Part shown: in pieces, positions 43,969 to 53,285 of the stretch
Numbering within the stretch: the first letter of the stretch is position 1
Layout of the letters: every line of letters starts with the position of its first letter
Source of the DNA: Bacillota bacterium
GTDB taxonomy: Bacteria; Bacillota; UBA4882; UBA8346
Direction of reading: 5' to 3'
NCBI GenBank assembly: GCA_023429995.1
Contig: JAEZCE010000086.1
Location: 62,001-126,000 of the forward strand
Length of the DNA: 64,000 nucleotides
Position numbers and translations under genes: made by a program
Notes under the pieces: model-generated
What the model was told of the DNA's origin: nothing
Databases searched by the model: none
What the model saw: the letters and a program-made list of their open reading frames with translations, nothing else

Positions 43969-45735
43969 ATGATTAAAATCGGCCGCATTTTTTCAAAAGG
44001 AACCTGGAGTTTAATCGGCGAATACTGGAACTCTGACAACAAATGGCAAGCCCGGGGACTGCTCGCCTTAATTATTGCCCTCAATTTGGGTGATGTATAC
44101 ATTCTAGTATTATTAAATGCCTGGAATAATACTTTTTATACCGCTTTGCAGAAATATAACCAAAGTGTTTTTCTGCACGCTTTGGGTTATTTTTCAATCT
44201 TAGCCGGGCTCTATATTGTGATTTCAGTATATGAACAGTATTTCCAGCAAGTGCTGGAGATTCGCTGGCGCCGGTGGATGACGGATCATTATATAGGTCA
44301 ATGGCTTTGGAAGCAAAATTACTACCGGTTGCAATTGGTGGGCAATCCCACAGATAATCCCGATCAGCGCATCAGTGACGATATCCGGATGTTTGTCTCT
44401 TCAACCTTAAATCTGGCGCTTGGGTGTTTAAAAGCCATTGTGACCCTGAGTTCATTTATTTTTATTTTATGGCAACTTTCCGGCTCTTTACCAATCTCCT
44501 CGGGAGGAAATGTCTGGAGAATACCGGGATATATGGTATGGACAGCTCTGGGATATGCCGTTATCGGCACTTGGTTGACATCCAAAATCGGCCGGCCGCT
44601 GGTTCAAATTAACTTTGAACAGCAACGTTATGAAGCGGACTTTCGCTTTAGCCTGGTCCGGTTACGGGAAAACTCTGAAAGCATAGCTTTTTATCATGGG
44701 GAAAACAATGAAAAACAAATCTTTCAAGAGCGTTTTTTCAAAGTGTTTAAGAATTTCCACACCTTGATGAAGCGGCAAAAGAAGTTAACCTGGCTGACTT
44801 CAGGATATTCTCAGGTGGCGATAATATTCCCATTTTTAGTTGCTGCCCCGCGCTATTTCAGCCATCAGATTCAATTGGGGGGATTAATTCAAATCGCATC
44901 TGCATTTGGCAGGGTCCAAGATTCTTTATCCTATTTTGTGAACAGTTATTCATCCATCGCCGAATGGCAAGCCATCCGCGAGCGTTTGGTTGACTTTAAA
45001 AACCATCTCCGGGAGACGGAGCGTATTTCGGAAAAAGCCATCATAAACAAGGGATATAATAGCAATTCGGAATTCTCGGTTTCCGGGATGACCATTTTGA
45101 GACCGGATGGTGAAACCCTGATCGAACAATTGGAATTTGAGATAGCCCGCGGTGAAAATCTTTTAATTACCGGCCCTTCCGGTTCCGGTAAAAGTACTTT
45201 GATAAGGACTCTCGCGGGGCTTTGGCCATTTGCCGGGGGAAAACTGGATCGGCCTGAAAATGAAGGAATTTTGTTTTTACCTCAAAAGCCATATTTACCA
45301 TTGGGTTCTTTGCGGGACGTTTTACTATACCCTCAAAGGACAGGCGTTATATCGGATAAAATGCTGATCGAAGCGATGAAGGTCTGTAAATTGAATGAAT
45401 TAATCCCTAGACTGGAGGAAGTGGAGAATTGGTCGCTAATCCTTTCTCTGGGTGAGCAACAACGCATTGCGTTTATCCGGGCGTTGTTGCAGAGACCGAA
45501 ATGGCTTTTCCTTGATGAGGCAACATCGGCTTTGGATGAACCGACAGAGGGTCTCCTATATCAACTGGTCCGCGATAAGCTAAAAAACACTACAGCGATT
45601 AGTGTGGGGCATCGCCAAACTCTCAATCGGTATCATCAAAACAGATTGCATATATTGGGCATGGGGAAATGGAATTATGAAAAAGCTGATAATGCTTTAT
45701 TTTTAAATTTAAGCCTTATCGGGATGGAGTATTGA
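43969..45735 (+). CDS. ABC transporter, SbmA/BacA/YddA-type half transporter
   Basis: A 588-residue fused membrane and ATPase protein. The membrane domain (about 25-330) has the ABC_membrane_2 traits NAWNNTFYTALQKYNQSVFL, YEQYFQQVLEIRWRRWMTDH, NPTDNPDQRISDDIRMFV. The ATPase has Walker A GPSGSGKST, LFLPQKPYLPLGSLRDVLLY, a signature-like LSLGEQQR and Walker B WLFLDEATSALD. Relatives move peptides, siderophores or vitamin B12. GGGAAGGA precedes the ATG. It overlaps the TerC gene tail-to-tail by 27 bp. Confidence 0.93.
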   Translation: MIKIGRIFSKGTWSLIGEYWNSDNKWQARGLLALIIALNLGDVYILVLLNAWNNTFYTALQKYNQSVFLHALGYFSILAGLYIVISVYEQYFQQVLEIRWRRWMTDHYIGQWLWKQNYYRLQLVGNPTDNPDQRISDDIRMFVSSTLNLALGCLKAIVTLSSFIFILWQLSGSLPISSGGNVWRIPGYMVWTALGYAVIGTWLTSKIGRPLVQINFEQQRYEADFRFSLVRLRENSESIAFYHGENNEKQIFQERFFKVFKNFHTLMKRQKKLTWLTSGYSQVAIIFPFLVAAPRYFSHQIQLGGLIQIASAFGRVQDSLSYFVNSYSSIAEWQAIRERLVDFKNHLRETERISEKAIINKGYNSNSEFSVSGMTILRPDGETLIEQLEFEIARGENLLITGPSGSGKSTLIRTLAGLWPFAGGKLDRPENEGILFLPQKPYLPLGSLRDVLLYPQRTGVISDKMLIEAMKVCKLNELIPRLEEVENWSLILSLGEQQRIAFIRALLQRPKWLFLDEATSALDEPTEGLLYQLVRDKLKNTTAISVGHRQTLNRYHQNRLHILGMGKWNYEKADNALFLNLSLIGMEY

Positions 45736-46581
45736 AACGACTATACTGAGAACCAGAATTCCGAAAATGACTGCTATGGACAAGCCGATAGAAATTTCAA
45801 ATTTGAAAAAGAGCGCAGCCAGTTTGATGCCGGTGAATATGAGAATAAAGGCAACTCCATATTTGACATACCGGAAGGCGCTATGCAATTTTTCCAAAAC
45901 AAAGTAAAGGCTCCGGAGGCCTAAAATAGCAAAAATATTTGAAGTGTATACAATAAAAGGATTGGTGGTAATGGAAAATATCGCCGGGATAGAGTCAATC
46001 GCAAACAAAATGTCTGAAAATTCGATAATGATTAGAATTGCCAAAAGCGGAGTGGCATAAAGGATACGATTTTTACGGATGAAAAATTTTTCATCTTCCA
46101 GAGTTGCCGAAACCGGAATCAGTTTTCCAAGTATCCGGAAGACCGGATGATTCCCCTGGAATTCCGGAGCCTTGTCTTCTCCAAAAAACATTTTGAAACC
46201 GCTAAAGATTAATAATAAACCAAAAATATAAAGTATCCAGTGGAAACGGTTGACAACGGCAACCCCAAGCACAATGAAGATCAACCGTAAAATGATGGCG
46301 CCGATAATTCCGTAGTTGAGAACTCGTCTTTGATAAATCGCCGGAATATTGAAGCTGCTGAATACGAGTAAAAAAACGAAAAGGTTGTCCAAACTCAGGC
46401 TTTGTTCAATAATGTAACCGCCCAGGAATTGTAAAGCGTATTCCTGTCCCGGCCAAACATAGTCTTTTAAGTGAAAAAATGCTGCAATTTGTTTAGCTGG
46501 CCAGAAATAAATCCCCAAATCAAAAAGGAGGGCCAAACCAGCCCAGAAAGCAACCCATTTTAAAGCCCGTTTGATTGGCAT
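45709..46581 (-). CDS. TerC family integral membrane protein (Alx-like)
   Basis: A 290-residue, nine-membrane-segment protein. The ATG at 46581 is preferred since AAACGAAGG directly abuts an earlier ATG at 46593. TerC motifs are LGGYIIEQSLSLDNLFVFLL, with its membrane Asp, and LLAILIIIEFSDILFAIDSI with two more Asp, as well as ALRSLYFVL-type LGLRSLYFVLEKL. Homologues handle manganese export or tellurite resistance; the former is the better supported role. It converges on the ABC exporter gene. Confidence 0.93.
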   Translation of the reverse strand: MPIKRALKWVAFWAGLALLFDLGIYFWPAKQIAAFFHLKDYVWPGQEYALQFLGGYIIEQSLSLDNLFVFLLVFSSFNIPAIYQRRVLNYGIIGAIILRLIFIVLGVAVVNRFHWILYIFGLLLIFSGFKMFFGEDKAPEFQGNHPVFRILGKLIPVSATLEDEKFFIRKNRILYATPLLAILIIIEFSDILFAIDSIPAIFSITTNPFIVYTSNIFAILGLRSLYFVLEKLHSAFRYVKYGVAFILIFTGIKLAALFFKFEISIGLSIAVIFGILVLSIVVSILHPDKA

Positions 46582-46616
46582 TGTCTGTATCATCCTTCGT
46601 TTATATGAATTTAATA

Positions 46617-47519
46617 TTAAATGAGCATAATGACCAAGGGTATAGTCACTAACGATAAGGCGGTGGTTATGAAAACCAGCCGTGAGGCCAGTAAACTGTT
46701 TCCATGATATTTTTCAGCAAAAATAGCGGTCATCGTGGCTGCAGGCATGGCTACGGACGTAACAGTTATTTTCAGTAAATCTTCCCGAACTCCGAGAGCG
46801 TGTAGCAAAACTGCAACAAACAAAGGCATGATGAACAATCTAAAAACGGCGCCGTAATAGATAGTCCAGCCAGTTAATAATTCTTTTAACTCCAGTTCTG
46901 TCATCATCGAGCCAATGATTATCATGGATAAGGGTGTGGTCATTGATCCAACCATATCAAGGGTTTTGAACAATGGAACCGGAAGCGGAACGGGAAGCAG
47001 AAAAATAAGGAAACCGATGAATACTGCGATAATGGCTGGATTGGTCAATACTTCCCGGATTCGAAACCCTTCTTTTCCTGTAAAAATCCATACTCCCAGT
47101 GACCAAACTAAAATATTAAAGACCACAATATAAATCGAACCATAAAAAACCCCCATCGGACCAAATAAACTGCCTAAAACCGGCAATCCCATAAAACCGG
47201 TGTTGGAAAATATTACGGCAAATTGTAGGACTTTCCGATCAGACGAAGGGCTTTTCAACGAAATCAGAAAGGCAACCAAAGCTGATAATCCATGAGCTAT
47301 CACCGCGGCCGCGAAAAGGGTGAGGGCATTGTACAAAATTTCCGTAGAAAACTTAAGATGAAATGAAGAAACAATCATGCACGGAACGGTGATATTAAGC
47401 AAAACCTCGGTGATACCGGCATTGAGATCGGGATTTAACAGGTCTTTTTTTCGGGCGATGAAGCCCACCATCATCAATAAAAATAAGATAAAAACTTGTT
47501 CGGTGAGAACATTTTGCAT
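46617..47519 (-). CDS. AEC family permease (auxin efflux carrier / malate permease-like)
   Basis: A 300-residue protein with about ten membrane segments. AEC traits are EVLLNITVPCMIVSSFHLKF, FSNTGFMGLPVLGSLFGPMG, MTTPLSMIIIGSMMTELELK and SVAMPAATMTAIFAEKYHGN. Bacterial members move dicarboxylates or similar anions; the substrate here is not predictable. It lies 23 bp upstream of the TerC gene on the same strand. Confidence 0.92.
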   Translation of the reverse strand: MQNVLTEQVFILFLLMMVGFIARKKDLLNPDLNAGITEVLLNITVPCMIVSSFHLKFSTEILYNALTLFAAAVIAHGLSALVAFLISLKSPSSDRKVLQFAVIFSNTGFMGLPVLGSLFGPMGVFYGSIYIVVFNILVWSLGVWIFTGKEGFRIREVLTNPAIIAVFIGFLIFLLPVPLPVPLFKTLDMVGSMTTPLSMIIIGSMMTELELKELLTGWTIYYGAVFRLFIMPLFVAVLLHALGVREDLLKITVTSVAMPAATMTAIFAEKYHGNSLLASRLVFITTALSLVTIPLVIMLI

Positions 47520-47555
47520 GATTAATATTTCCCTAATGTCGTTGGCTTCTTGGGC

Positions 47556-48095
47556 CTATTGAAGAGTAGGCGGACGAAAGTTCGCTTGCCCGTGGGAATT
47601 CGTTATTTTTTGTTGCAAGTAATAGGAAAAATAGCCCTTATACTTTTCTTGGAGACTTTGAAGTTTCCAGTCAGCAGAAGTAATTACTTTCCGGCAAGTT
47701 TTAGCGCCACAGTGACATTCCATCCTGTCAAATAAATCATCGGAAATGGTCATACAGTAGTCAAAAGTAATTTCTTCACCGGCTTCGATATCTCTCATGG
47801 CAATTAAATCAATCTGACCTCTAATGCCCGAATTGGGCTCACAGGAATGATTAACATAATCACCATTACCAAATTCTTTATTGGTTCTGGAACCGATAAA
47901 TTGATCATCGTCAACCTGCAATACCATATATTTGGCTGCTTCCACTAAATTTTTGACGATGTCCGTATTCATCACAAATCCACCAAAAACAGCGATGAGT
48001 TCTCCTTTTTGTATTTTTTCACGGGCGAATGTACCGTAATTGGAGATATCGCTTTTGCGAGTCTCCGCTTTGGGACTCAGATAATTAAAACTCAT
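47556..48095 (-). CDS. SET-domain protein (putative lysine methyltransferase)
   Basis: A 179-residue protein. SET motifs are GTFAREKIQKGELIAVFGGF at the start, GDYVNHSCEPNSG (the S-adenosylmethionine-binding NHS), EAGEEITFDYC with catalytic-type Tyr, and a post-SET cysteine set CHCGAKTC that with Cys in FDYC could bind zinc. SET proteins are mainly eukaryotic, though scattered in bacteria. The methylated target is unknown. GGAGG lies upstream on the minus strand. Confidence 0.88.
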   Translation of the reverse strand: MSFNYLSPKAETRKSDISNYGTFAREKIQKGELIAVFGGFVMNTDIVKNLVEAAKYMVLQVDDDQFIGSRTNKEFGNGDYVNHSCEPNSGIRGQIDLIAMRDIEAGEEITFDYCMTISDDLFDRMECHCGAKTCRKVITSADWKLQSLQEKYKGYFSYYLQQKITNSHGQANFRPPTLQ

Positions 48096-48366
48096 TTTCC
48101 TAACAGCCTCCGATTACATTTTTAAAGTAATTATCCGCCCCTGCCGGCCTGGACAAGGAGTGAAATTTTGGCCAGGGGTGTGCGGCGCCCATTGTAGCGG
48201 ACCGGAAAACGGTCGAAAAATTCCCTCAAAGATTATCAAGAATTAGTATAGCACATTTTTGGGCAGAGGGATTAGAATTTGCATTATGTAAAGATAATTT
48301 CACAAAAGCCGGTAATTCATCTACATGATTGCGACCGGATTTTATATCAATTGGGGTCAAAAATTC

Positions 48367-48395
48367 TTTACTTCAATTTCGATTCGGTTTATAAT
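48367..48395 (+). promoter_or_regulatory. Sigma-A-type promoter for the glyoxalase gene
   Basis: TTTACT (48367-48372), a 17-bp spacer and a perfect TATAAT (48390-48395). It lies about 110 bp before the gene. The rest of 48096-48504 contains no gene that I recognise. Confidence 0.7.
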
Positions 48396-48504
48396 AAAAT
48401 ATGTATAATTTAAAATTAGGTTTTAATAAAATGTGAAGTCGCGAAATCGTCCAACAAAGGGCGATTTTATTGTAATCAAAAGATTTAAGAATGGAGAGTT
48501 CACG

Positions 48505-48867
48505 ATGAAATTTGCCATGAATCACAATAGTTTTAACGTGCTGGATCTTCAAAAGAGTCTCACTTTTTACAAAGAGGCCCTTGGCCTAAAGGAGATCCGG
48601 AGGAAAGAGGCTTCCGACGGAAGTTTTATCCTGGTATTTTTAGGCGACGGCCAAACCGGGCACCAACTGGAATTAACCTGGTTACGGGAACGCAAAGAAC
48701 CTTATAATCTAGGCGATAACGAAATTCATCTGGCCTTTAAAGTTGATGATTTTCAAGCCGCCCGTCAACTTCATCAGCGGATGGGATGTATTTGTTATGA
48801 AAATAAGGATATGGGGATTTATTTCATTGAAGATCCCGATGGTTATTGGTTGGAAATAATCCCCTAG
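48505..48867 (+). CDS. Lactoylglutathione lyase-like VOC protein (glyoxalase I)
   Basis: A 120-residue vicinal-oxygen-chelate protein. The ATG at 48505 follows GGAGAG; upstream in-frame starts would add a non-family piece. The four expected metal ligands of glyoxalase I are in place: His near residue 7 (MNHNSFNVLD), Glu in HQLELTW, His in EIHLAFKV and Glu in YWLEII. It would detoxify methylglyoxal or a similar thiol adduct. The thiol partner in this organism is unknown. Confidence 0.92.
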   Translation: MKFAMNHNSFNVLDLQKSLTFYKEALGLKEIRRKEASDGSFILVFLGDGQTGHQLELTWLRERKEPYNLGDNEIHLAFKVDDFQAARQLHQRMGCICYENKDMGIYFIEDPDGYWLEIIP

Positions 48868-48915
48868 TTGGAACTTTGACATAACCCTGGTGGGAGTGAA
48901 TAAGGAGATAAAATA

Positions 48916-49611
48916 ATGGGTTTTAGTCGACTCGAAATCAAAGAAGGCATAAAGACCGGTCTGCCGATTTTTTTTGGTTATTTTCCAATGGCGATGGCGT
49001 TTGGCCTGATGGCTAAGGCTGGTGGTATAGGTTTTATACCGGCAATTGCTTTTTCAGTGTTCGTTTTTGCCGGCGCCAGCCAATTTATGGCGCTGGGTTT
49101 ACTGAATGCCGGAGCCGCGGCGGGAGAAATCATCATCGCCGCCTTTTTACTAAACTTTCGTCATTTGCTGATGAGCGCTTCTCTGGCTACGCATTTAAAA
49201 GAAGAACAGAAATCTCAGTTAGCGGTTGTCGCCTTTGGAGTAACCGATGAGACTTTTTCAGTGGCATCGACCTTGCCAAAGCAACCCGGGTTAAAGTTTT
49301 TAATAGGGTTGGAGGGCATTTCTTACAGTGGATGGGTGGGAGGAACGATTGCGGGGTTTCTTGTCGGGTCTTCATTGCCCGCTTTTCTTCAGGCGAGTTT
49401 GGGAATCACTTTGTATGCAATGTTTGCTGCAATTTTGGTTCCTCAGTTTAAACGTTCCTGGGGGATAGTTTTTCTTGCAATCGGGTCCGGAGCCCTTCAT
49501 CTGCTGATTCTTGCAGTTAAAATAATGCCTCCCGGTTGGAGCATTATTACTGCAATGGTATGCGCAGCAATTCTAGGAGCCGTGTTGATAAAAGACGAGG
49601 ATGCTATCTAA
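48916..49611 (+). CDS. azlC: Branched-chain amino acid exporter subunit AzlC
   Basis: A 231-residue membrane protein with the AzlC pattern: KTGLPIFFGYFPMAMAFGLM, FAGASQFMALGLLNAGAAAG, FLLNFRHLLMSASLATHLKE, FGVTDETFSVAS. It pairs with the small AzlD protein encoded next to export branched-chain amino acids or analogues. AAGGAGAT precedes the start. Confidence 0.95.
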   Translation: MGFSRLEIKEGIKTGLPIFFGYFPMAMAFGLMAKAGGIGFIPAIAFSVFVFAGASQFMALGLLNAGAAAGEIIIAAFLLNFRHLLMSASLATHLKEEQKSQLAVVAFGVTDETFSVASTLPKQPGLKFLIGLEGISYSGWVGGTIAGFLVGSSLPAFLQASLGITLYAMFAAILVPQFKRSWGIVFLAIGSGALHLLILAVKIMPPGWSIITAMVCAAILGAVLIKDEDAI

Positions 49612-49706
49612 GACGTTGTTTTCGGATTTCCGGTCCATTTATCCATAAGGAAGATGAGTTGGTGCCCGTCCGGTAAAGAAGGTACTCGAATTCATGGAGG
49701 ATTATG

Positions 49707-50015
49707 ATGAAAATATGGTTTGTAATTTTGGGGATGATGGCCGTTACTTACATTCCCCGTTTAATTCCTCTCATTACGTTGGCCGATCGACCCTTACCTC
49801 CTTTTTTGAAGCGCTTTTTGCAATTCATTCCATATACTGCCTTAGGCGCATTAATCATTCCCGGAGTTGTAGACGCTACACCCGGTGAACCTTTGGCCGC
49901 TTTGGCTGGTTTGGGAACTGCCGCCTTCTGCGCCTGGCTGAAGGGTGGAGTGATTTTATCGATCCTGGCCTCAATCCTGGTAACATTGCTCATGCTATGC
50001 TTTTACCCGGGATGA
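49707..50015 (+). CDS. azlD: Branched-chain amino acid exporter subunit AzlD
   Basis: A 102-residue, four-membrane-segment protein with MMAVTYIPRLIPLITL, RFLQFIPYTALGALIIPGVV and KGGVILSILASILVTLLMLC, typical of AzlD. The second ATG (49707) is the better start given GGAGG at 49696-49700. It is 95 bp after azlC and shares its transcript. Confidence 0.94.
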   Translation: MKIWFVILGMMAVTYIPRLIPLITLADRPLPPFLKRFLQFIPYTALGALIIPGVVDATPGEPLAALAGLGTAAFCAWLKGGVILSILASILVTLLMLCFYPG

Positions 50016-50131
50016 ACAACTTCAAGGGTTCTTTTTATTTTGGGATTTTTATTTAAGAAGCTTTTTTTGGATACCCTATCTTTATATCCGTTTCCAAACA
50101 TGGAATGGAAAAATGAAAGATGGGGAGTATC

Positions 50132-51544
50132 TTGGAAGAATGGGTTTTCTTCGGTGAGCGCAAAGAGGACGGCCATACCATCCGCTATGCTAAAAACCAG
50201 CTGAATATGAAAATTTACCGTTTTGAACCGGTGGTCGCCAAGTTTCCGGCTGGCGAAGCCGGAAAGTTTCGGGCAGGCATACAGGCGCGTAATCAAGTTA
50301 TAGAATGTCTTGAAACGATTAATTCAGGAATTTTACGCGTCTGTGGACCTGATTTTTTTAGCGGTAAGTTTTGGATTGGGTGGCAATCGCGGAGGGGAGA
50401 AAGTTTTTTCCGTTCTTTTGAAAGCCAGCCTTCTTTGGATTTAGTACGAACTCTAACTGGACTTTACCCATTGATTCAAGCTTACCGGAATTTCAACAGG
50501 GCCGGTTTTATTGTCGGCAGGCCTGATTGGCGCCGGTTATATCGGGATGCGAATGGCGTTTATATGGTTGATCCTCTCTGTTTGCCCTATCTGACTGCAC
50601 CCTTCGTTAAGCTTCCACTGGGTCTCGAAAATTGCCGGCCTCCGGAAACATACGGCGGATCGGAGCTAAATGAATCCGGGGATTTGTTTTATTTAGGATT
50701 AATTATTTATCTGGCTTTGACGAATAGACTCCCTTTTGAAATGATGCATGGGTGGCCCACGAAAGCCTTATTCAAGGGTGAGATTATTTCTCCAGTGATT
50801 TTTCAAACCTCTCTTCATCCGTTCCTGGCTGAACAGATTAAATTCTTATTACATCCCAATCCTGAAAAACGGGGCGTCATCCAACAATTGGAAGCCTTTT
50901 GGCGCCAGATGTTGGATGAAAAAAGTTTTTTGGCTCCAGTAACGGCACAAATATTTATAAAGAAAGAACAGCAAAAATTTCAAAGAAAGATTCGTTGGCA
51001 AAAAATACGGTGTCCGGTGTGGGGCACCGCAGCCGGATTGATTTTCTTGGCCCTTTTTATATTTCTTATCAGTTTCCAAATGAATAGAAAGAGTGACCAA
51101 GAAACCGCCCCAATCATCGCAGTCCAAAAACTATATCAGATCGAAGCGGGTCCCCCGCAAGCCGGGATGAATTTACAGGCCCATTCTTTTATGATGAGGG
51201 ATTATGCGAAGGAGCGCCAGCAAAGACTAGAAGCCGCTAAGGAACTTTTGATGCGACCCTTGGCCGAAGTTAAAGGAACCCAGCTTATTCGCCGAACACT
51301 TAAGCAAGCAATTGTTGAAGTTTCGGTTTGCCGCTGGGAATGGAGGAGCCAAAAGTGGAGAAACCGTCTATATAAAGAGAGACTGACGCTTAATTATCAA
51401 GGGAAAAAATGGTCGGCTATCGCCAGGAAGATCTACCGGAATGAATTAGATTCGGCCCGAAAGGATCATGGAAATCAGCAACCATATTCCCATGACAAGG
51501 GCAGTCAGAAACCCGATTTCGGCAATGGGAAAGTGACTGAATAA
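50132..51544 (+). CDS. Membrane-anchored pseudokinase (Ser/Thr kinase fold)
   Basis: A 470-residue protein. TTG at 50132 fits GGGGAG at 50122-50127 better than the ATG at 50120. The kinase C-lobe is visible: PPETYGG (APE-like), ESGDLFYLGLIIYLALTNRL PF (the D-x-x-S-x-G region), and HPNPEKR. The catalytic loop, normally HRD, reads RPDWRRLYRDANG, and DFG is replaced by VDP, so it is probably inactive. One membrane segment (about residue 295-315, LIFLALFIFLISF) leads to a C-terminal extracytoplasmic domain of 150 residues. Its 3' end overlaps ubiB on the other strand by 99 bp. Confidence 0.75.
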   Translation: MEEWVFFGERKEDGHTIRYAKNQLNMKIYRFEPVVAKFPAGEAGKFRAGIQARNQVIECLETINSGILRVCGPDFFSGKFWIGWQSRRGESFFRSFESQPSLDLVRTLTGLYPLIQAYRNFNRAGFIVGRPDWRRLYRDANGVYMVDPLCLPYLTAPFVKLPLGLENCRPPETYGGSELNESGDLFYLGLIIYLALTNRLPFEMMHGWPTKALFKGEIISPVIFQTSLHPFLAEQIKFLLHPNPEKRGVIQQLEAFWRQMLDEKSFLAPVTAQIFIKKEQQKFQRKIRWQKIRCPVWGTAAGLIFLALFIFLISFQMNRKSDQETAPIIAVQKLYQIEAGPPQAGMNLQAHSFMMRDYAKERQQRLEAAKELLMRPLAEVKGTQLIRRTLKQAIVEVSVCRWEWRSQKWRNRLYKERLTLNYQGKKWSAIARKIYRNELDSARKDHGNQQPYSHDKGSQKPDFGNGKVTE

Positions 51545-53110
51545 GGAAGCGGAAGTTTTGAAGGAGATCAATGATGAGCCGATGATGATTGCCGCAATAA
51601 TGATGCTGGATGAAAGTCGGTTACCCAAAATCACCAACCGGGAGATGAATAAGTCAAAGTGGTGTTGTTCAATTCTTAATCTTAGTTCCCCGTCACCGGC
51701 CATTTGAAGCAGTTCGGTGGCTTTTCCGGGTAACGTGGTCATTGCCGTGGTAAGATCCAACAAGTATTCTAATAAGGCTTTTTTTAGGTTTTCCGGGGTG
51801 AATTTCTCCAAAAACAACCGTGGGCCAAAAGGTTTGGCCAGTTCTAGCAGGCTGGTATCAGGATCAAGTTGGGTAATGATATTATCCAGTAGTACGAAGC
51901 ATCTGGCAATCAGGATCAGTTCTTGGGGAGGACGAATCTGAAAACGGGAGGAGAATTCCAGCAATTGCCGGAATAAGGTACTCAGCTCGATATCTTTTAA
52001 CGGGCGGTTGTAATAGCGATCCATTAAGTAGTATAACTCCCGTTTAAAAAGGTGCTGGTCCCCTTTGAGCGGCTTGCTTGAAAATTCGCTTAGGACCATT
52101 AAAAGGGCATTGACATCTCTGCGGAGTATACTCAGGACGATTTTGACAAGACGCTCTTTTAGCCATCCGTCAAGGCGCCCGACCATTCCGAAATCCATCA
52201 ATAGGATGATTCCCTCTTTGGAAATCAAAATATTTCCTGGATGGGGGTCGGCATGAAAGAACCCATCAATGAGGATCTGTTTAAAAAATACTTTCGATAG
52301 TTTACGGGCTGCTTCCGCTTTACAGACGCCGTTTTGTTCCAACTCGGCGGTAGCCTTAATTTTCGAACCTTCAACATAATCAAGGACCAAGACTTTTTTT
52401 GTAGTTAATTTCCAATGTACTTTCGGGAACAAGACATCTTTATCGTCCTTGAAATTTTCACGAAAGCGGTCGGCGTTTTTCGCTTCGATGATGTAGTCGA
52501 GTTCGTCGCGGATCGTACGGGCAAACTCACTGATAAAATCCTGAATCTTGTAGAACTTACCCCAATCGGTCCGGGTTTCCAGAAAGCCTGCCGCATCACA
52601 CATAATTTCCAGGTCTGTATCAATGGTTTTCTGTATTCCCGGCCGTTGAACTTTGACAGCCACTCGTTCCCCCGTTAATAAAGTGGCTTCGTGGACCTGG
52701 CCAATCGAAGCGGAAGCCAGAGGGGTGGAATTAAACGCCTTAAAAATTGACTCTAAGGACTGCCTTAGTTCCGTTTCCAGGGTTTGCCGCACTTCAAAAA
52801 AACCGACCGGCGGAACCTGATCTTGCAATAATTCCAATTGGGATATAAAATGGGCGGGGAGCAAGTCGGGGCGTGTACTTAAAACTTGGCCTAACTTGAT
52901 AAAGGTTGGGCCCAATTCTGCCAACATCATCCGAAATCGCCCGGCAATATGTAGGGGGGATTCCTCTGTCTTCCGGCGCCAGGGCCAGGGTGTGACTTTG
53001 CGGATAGGGCTTAACTCCAGTAAATAGCCGAACCCATGGGTGCTGATGACCCGGATGATCTCATTATACCGCTGAAAATGCCGATAATGTTTTGTAAAGA
53101 AAGGCTTCAA
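51446..53110 (-). CDS. ubiB: UbiB/ABC1-family atypical kinase
   Basis: A 554-residue protein. UbiB landmarks: the KxGQ motif in AELGPTFIKLGQVLSTRPDL, the alanine-rich loop PLASASIGQVHEATLLTGER with the invariant Lys in VAVKVQRPG, the ADPHPGN loop (HADPHPGNILISKEGIILLM) and DFGMVGRL. The C-terminal 60 residues hold two membrane segments (IIIAAIIIGSSLIS, ALVMGIWLLISMIL). Family members support isoprenoid quinone synthesis by ATP-dependent lipid handling. The 99-bp overlap with the pseudokinase gene covers its last membrane segment. Confidence 0.94.
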   Translation of the reverse strand: MKPFFTKHYRHFQRYNEIIRVISTHGFGYLLELSPIRKVTPWPWRRKTEESPLHIAGRFRMMLAELGPTFIKLGQVLSTRPDLLPAHFISQLELLQDQVPPVGFFEVRQTLETELRQSLESIFKAFNSTPLASASIGQVHEATLLTGERVAVKVQRPGIQKTIDTDLEIMCDAAGFLETRTDWGKFYKIQDFISEFARTIRDELDYIIEAKNADRFRENFKDDKDVLFPKVHWKLTTKKVLVLDYVEGSKIKATAELEQNGVCKAEAARKLSKVFFKQILIDGFFHADPHPGNILISKEGIILLMDFGMVGRLDGWLKERLVKIVLSILRRDVNALLMVLSEFSSKPLKGDQHLFKRELYYLMDRYYNRPLKDIELSTLFRQLLEFSSRFQIRPPQELILIARCFVLLDNIITQLDPDTSLLELAKPFGPRLFLEKFTPENLKKALLEYLLDLTTAMTTLPGKATELLQMAGDGELRLRIEQHHFDLFISRLVILGNRLSSSIIIAAIIIGSSLISFKTSASLFSHFPIAEIGFLTALVMGIWLLISMILSGRI

Positions 53111-53285
53111 ACTGTGCCTCGCGCTTCGAATTTTGTGATCGCCGTATTAAACCGATGGGTTTAAGCAGACGGTATTTAGTTTGTGCGCATGGGATAGTAA
53201 ATATTTGGGGTTAGCCGATTTTGAGTTGCGCCGAATCGAAAAGCTATTTCTTTTGCCATCTTATTATTGTTTGGGAGGATATTCT

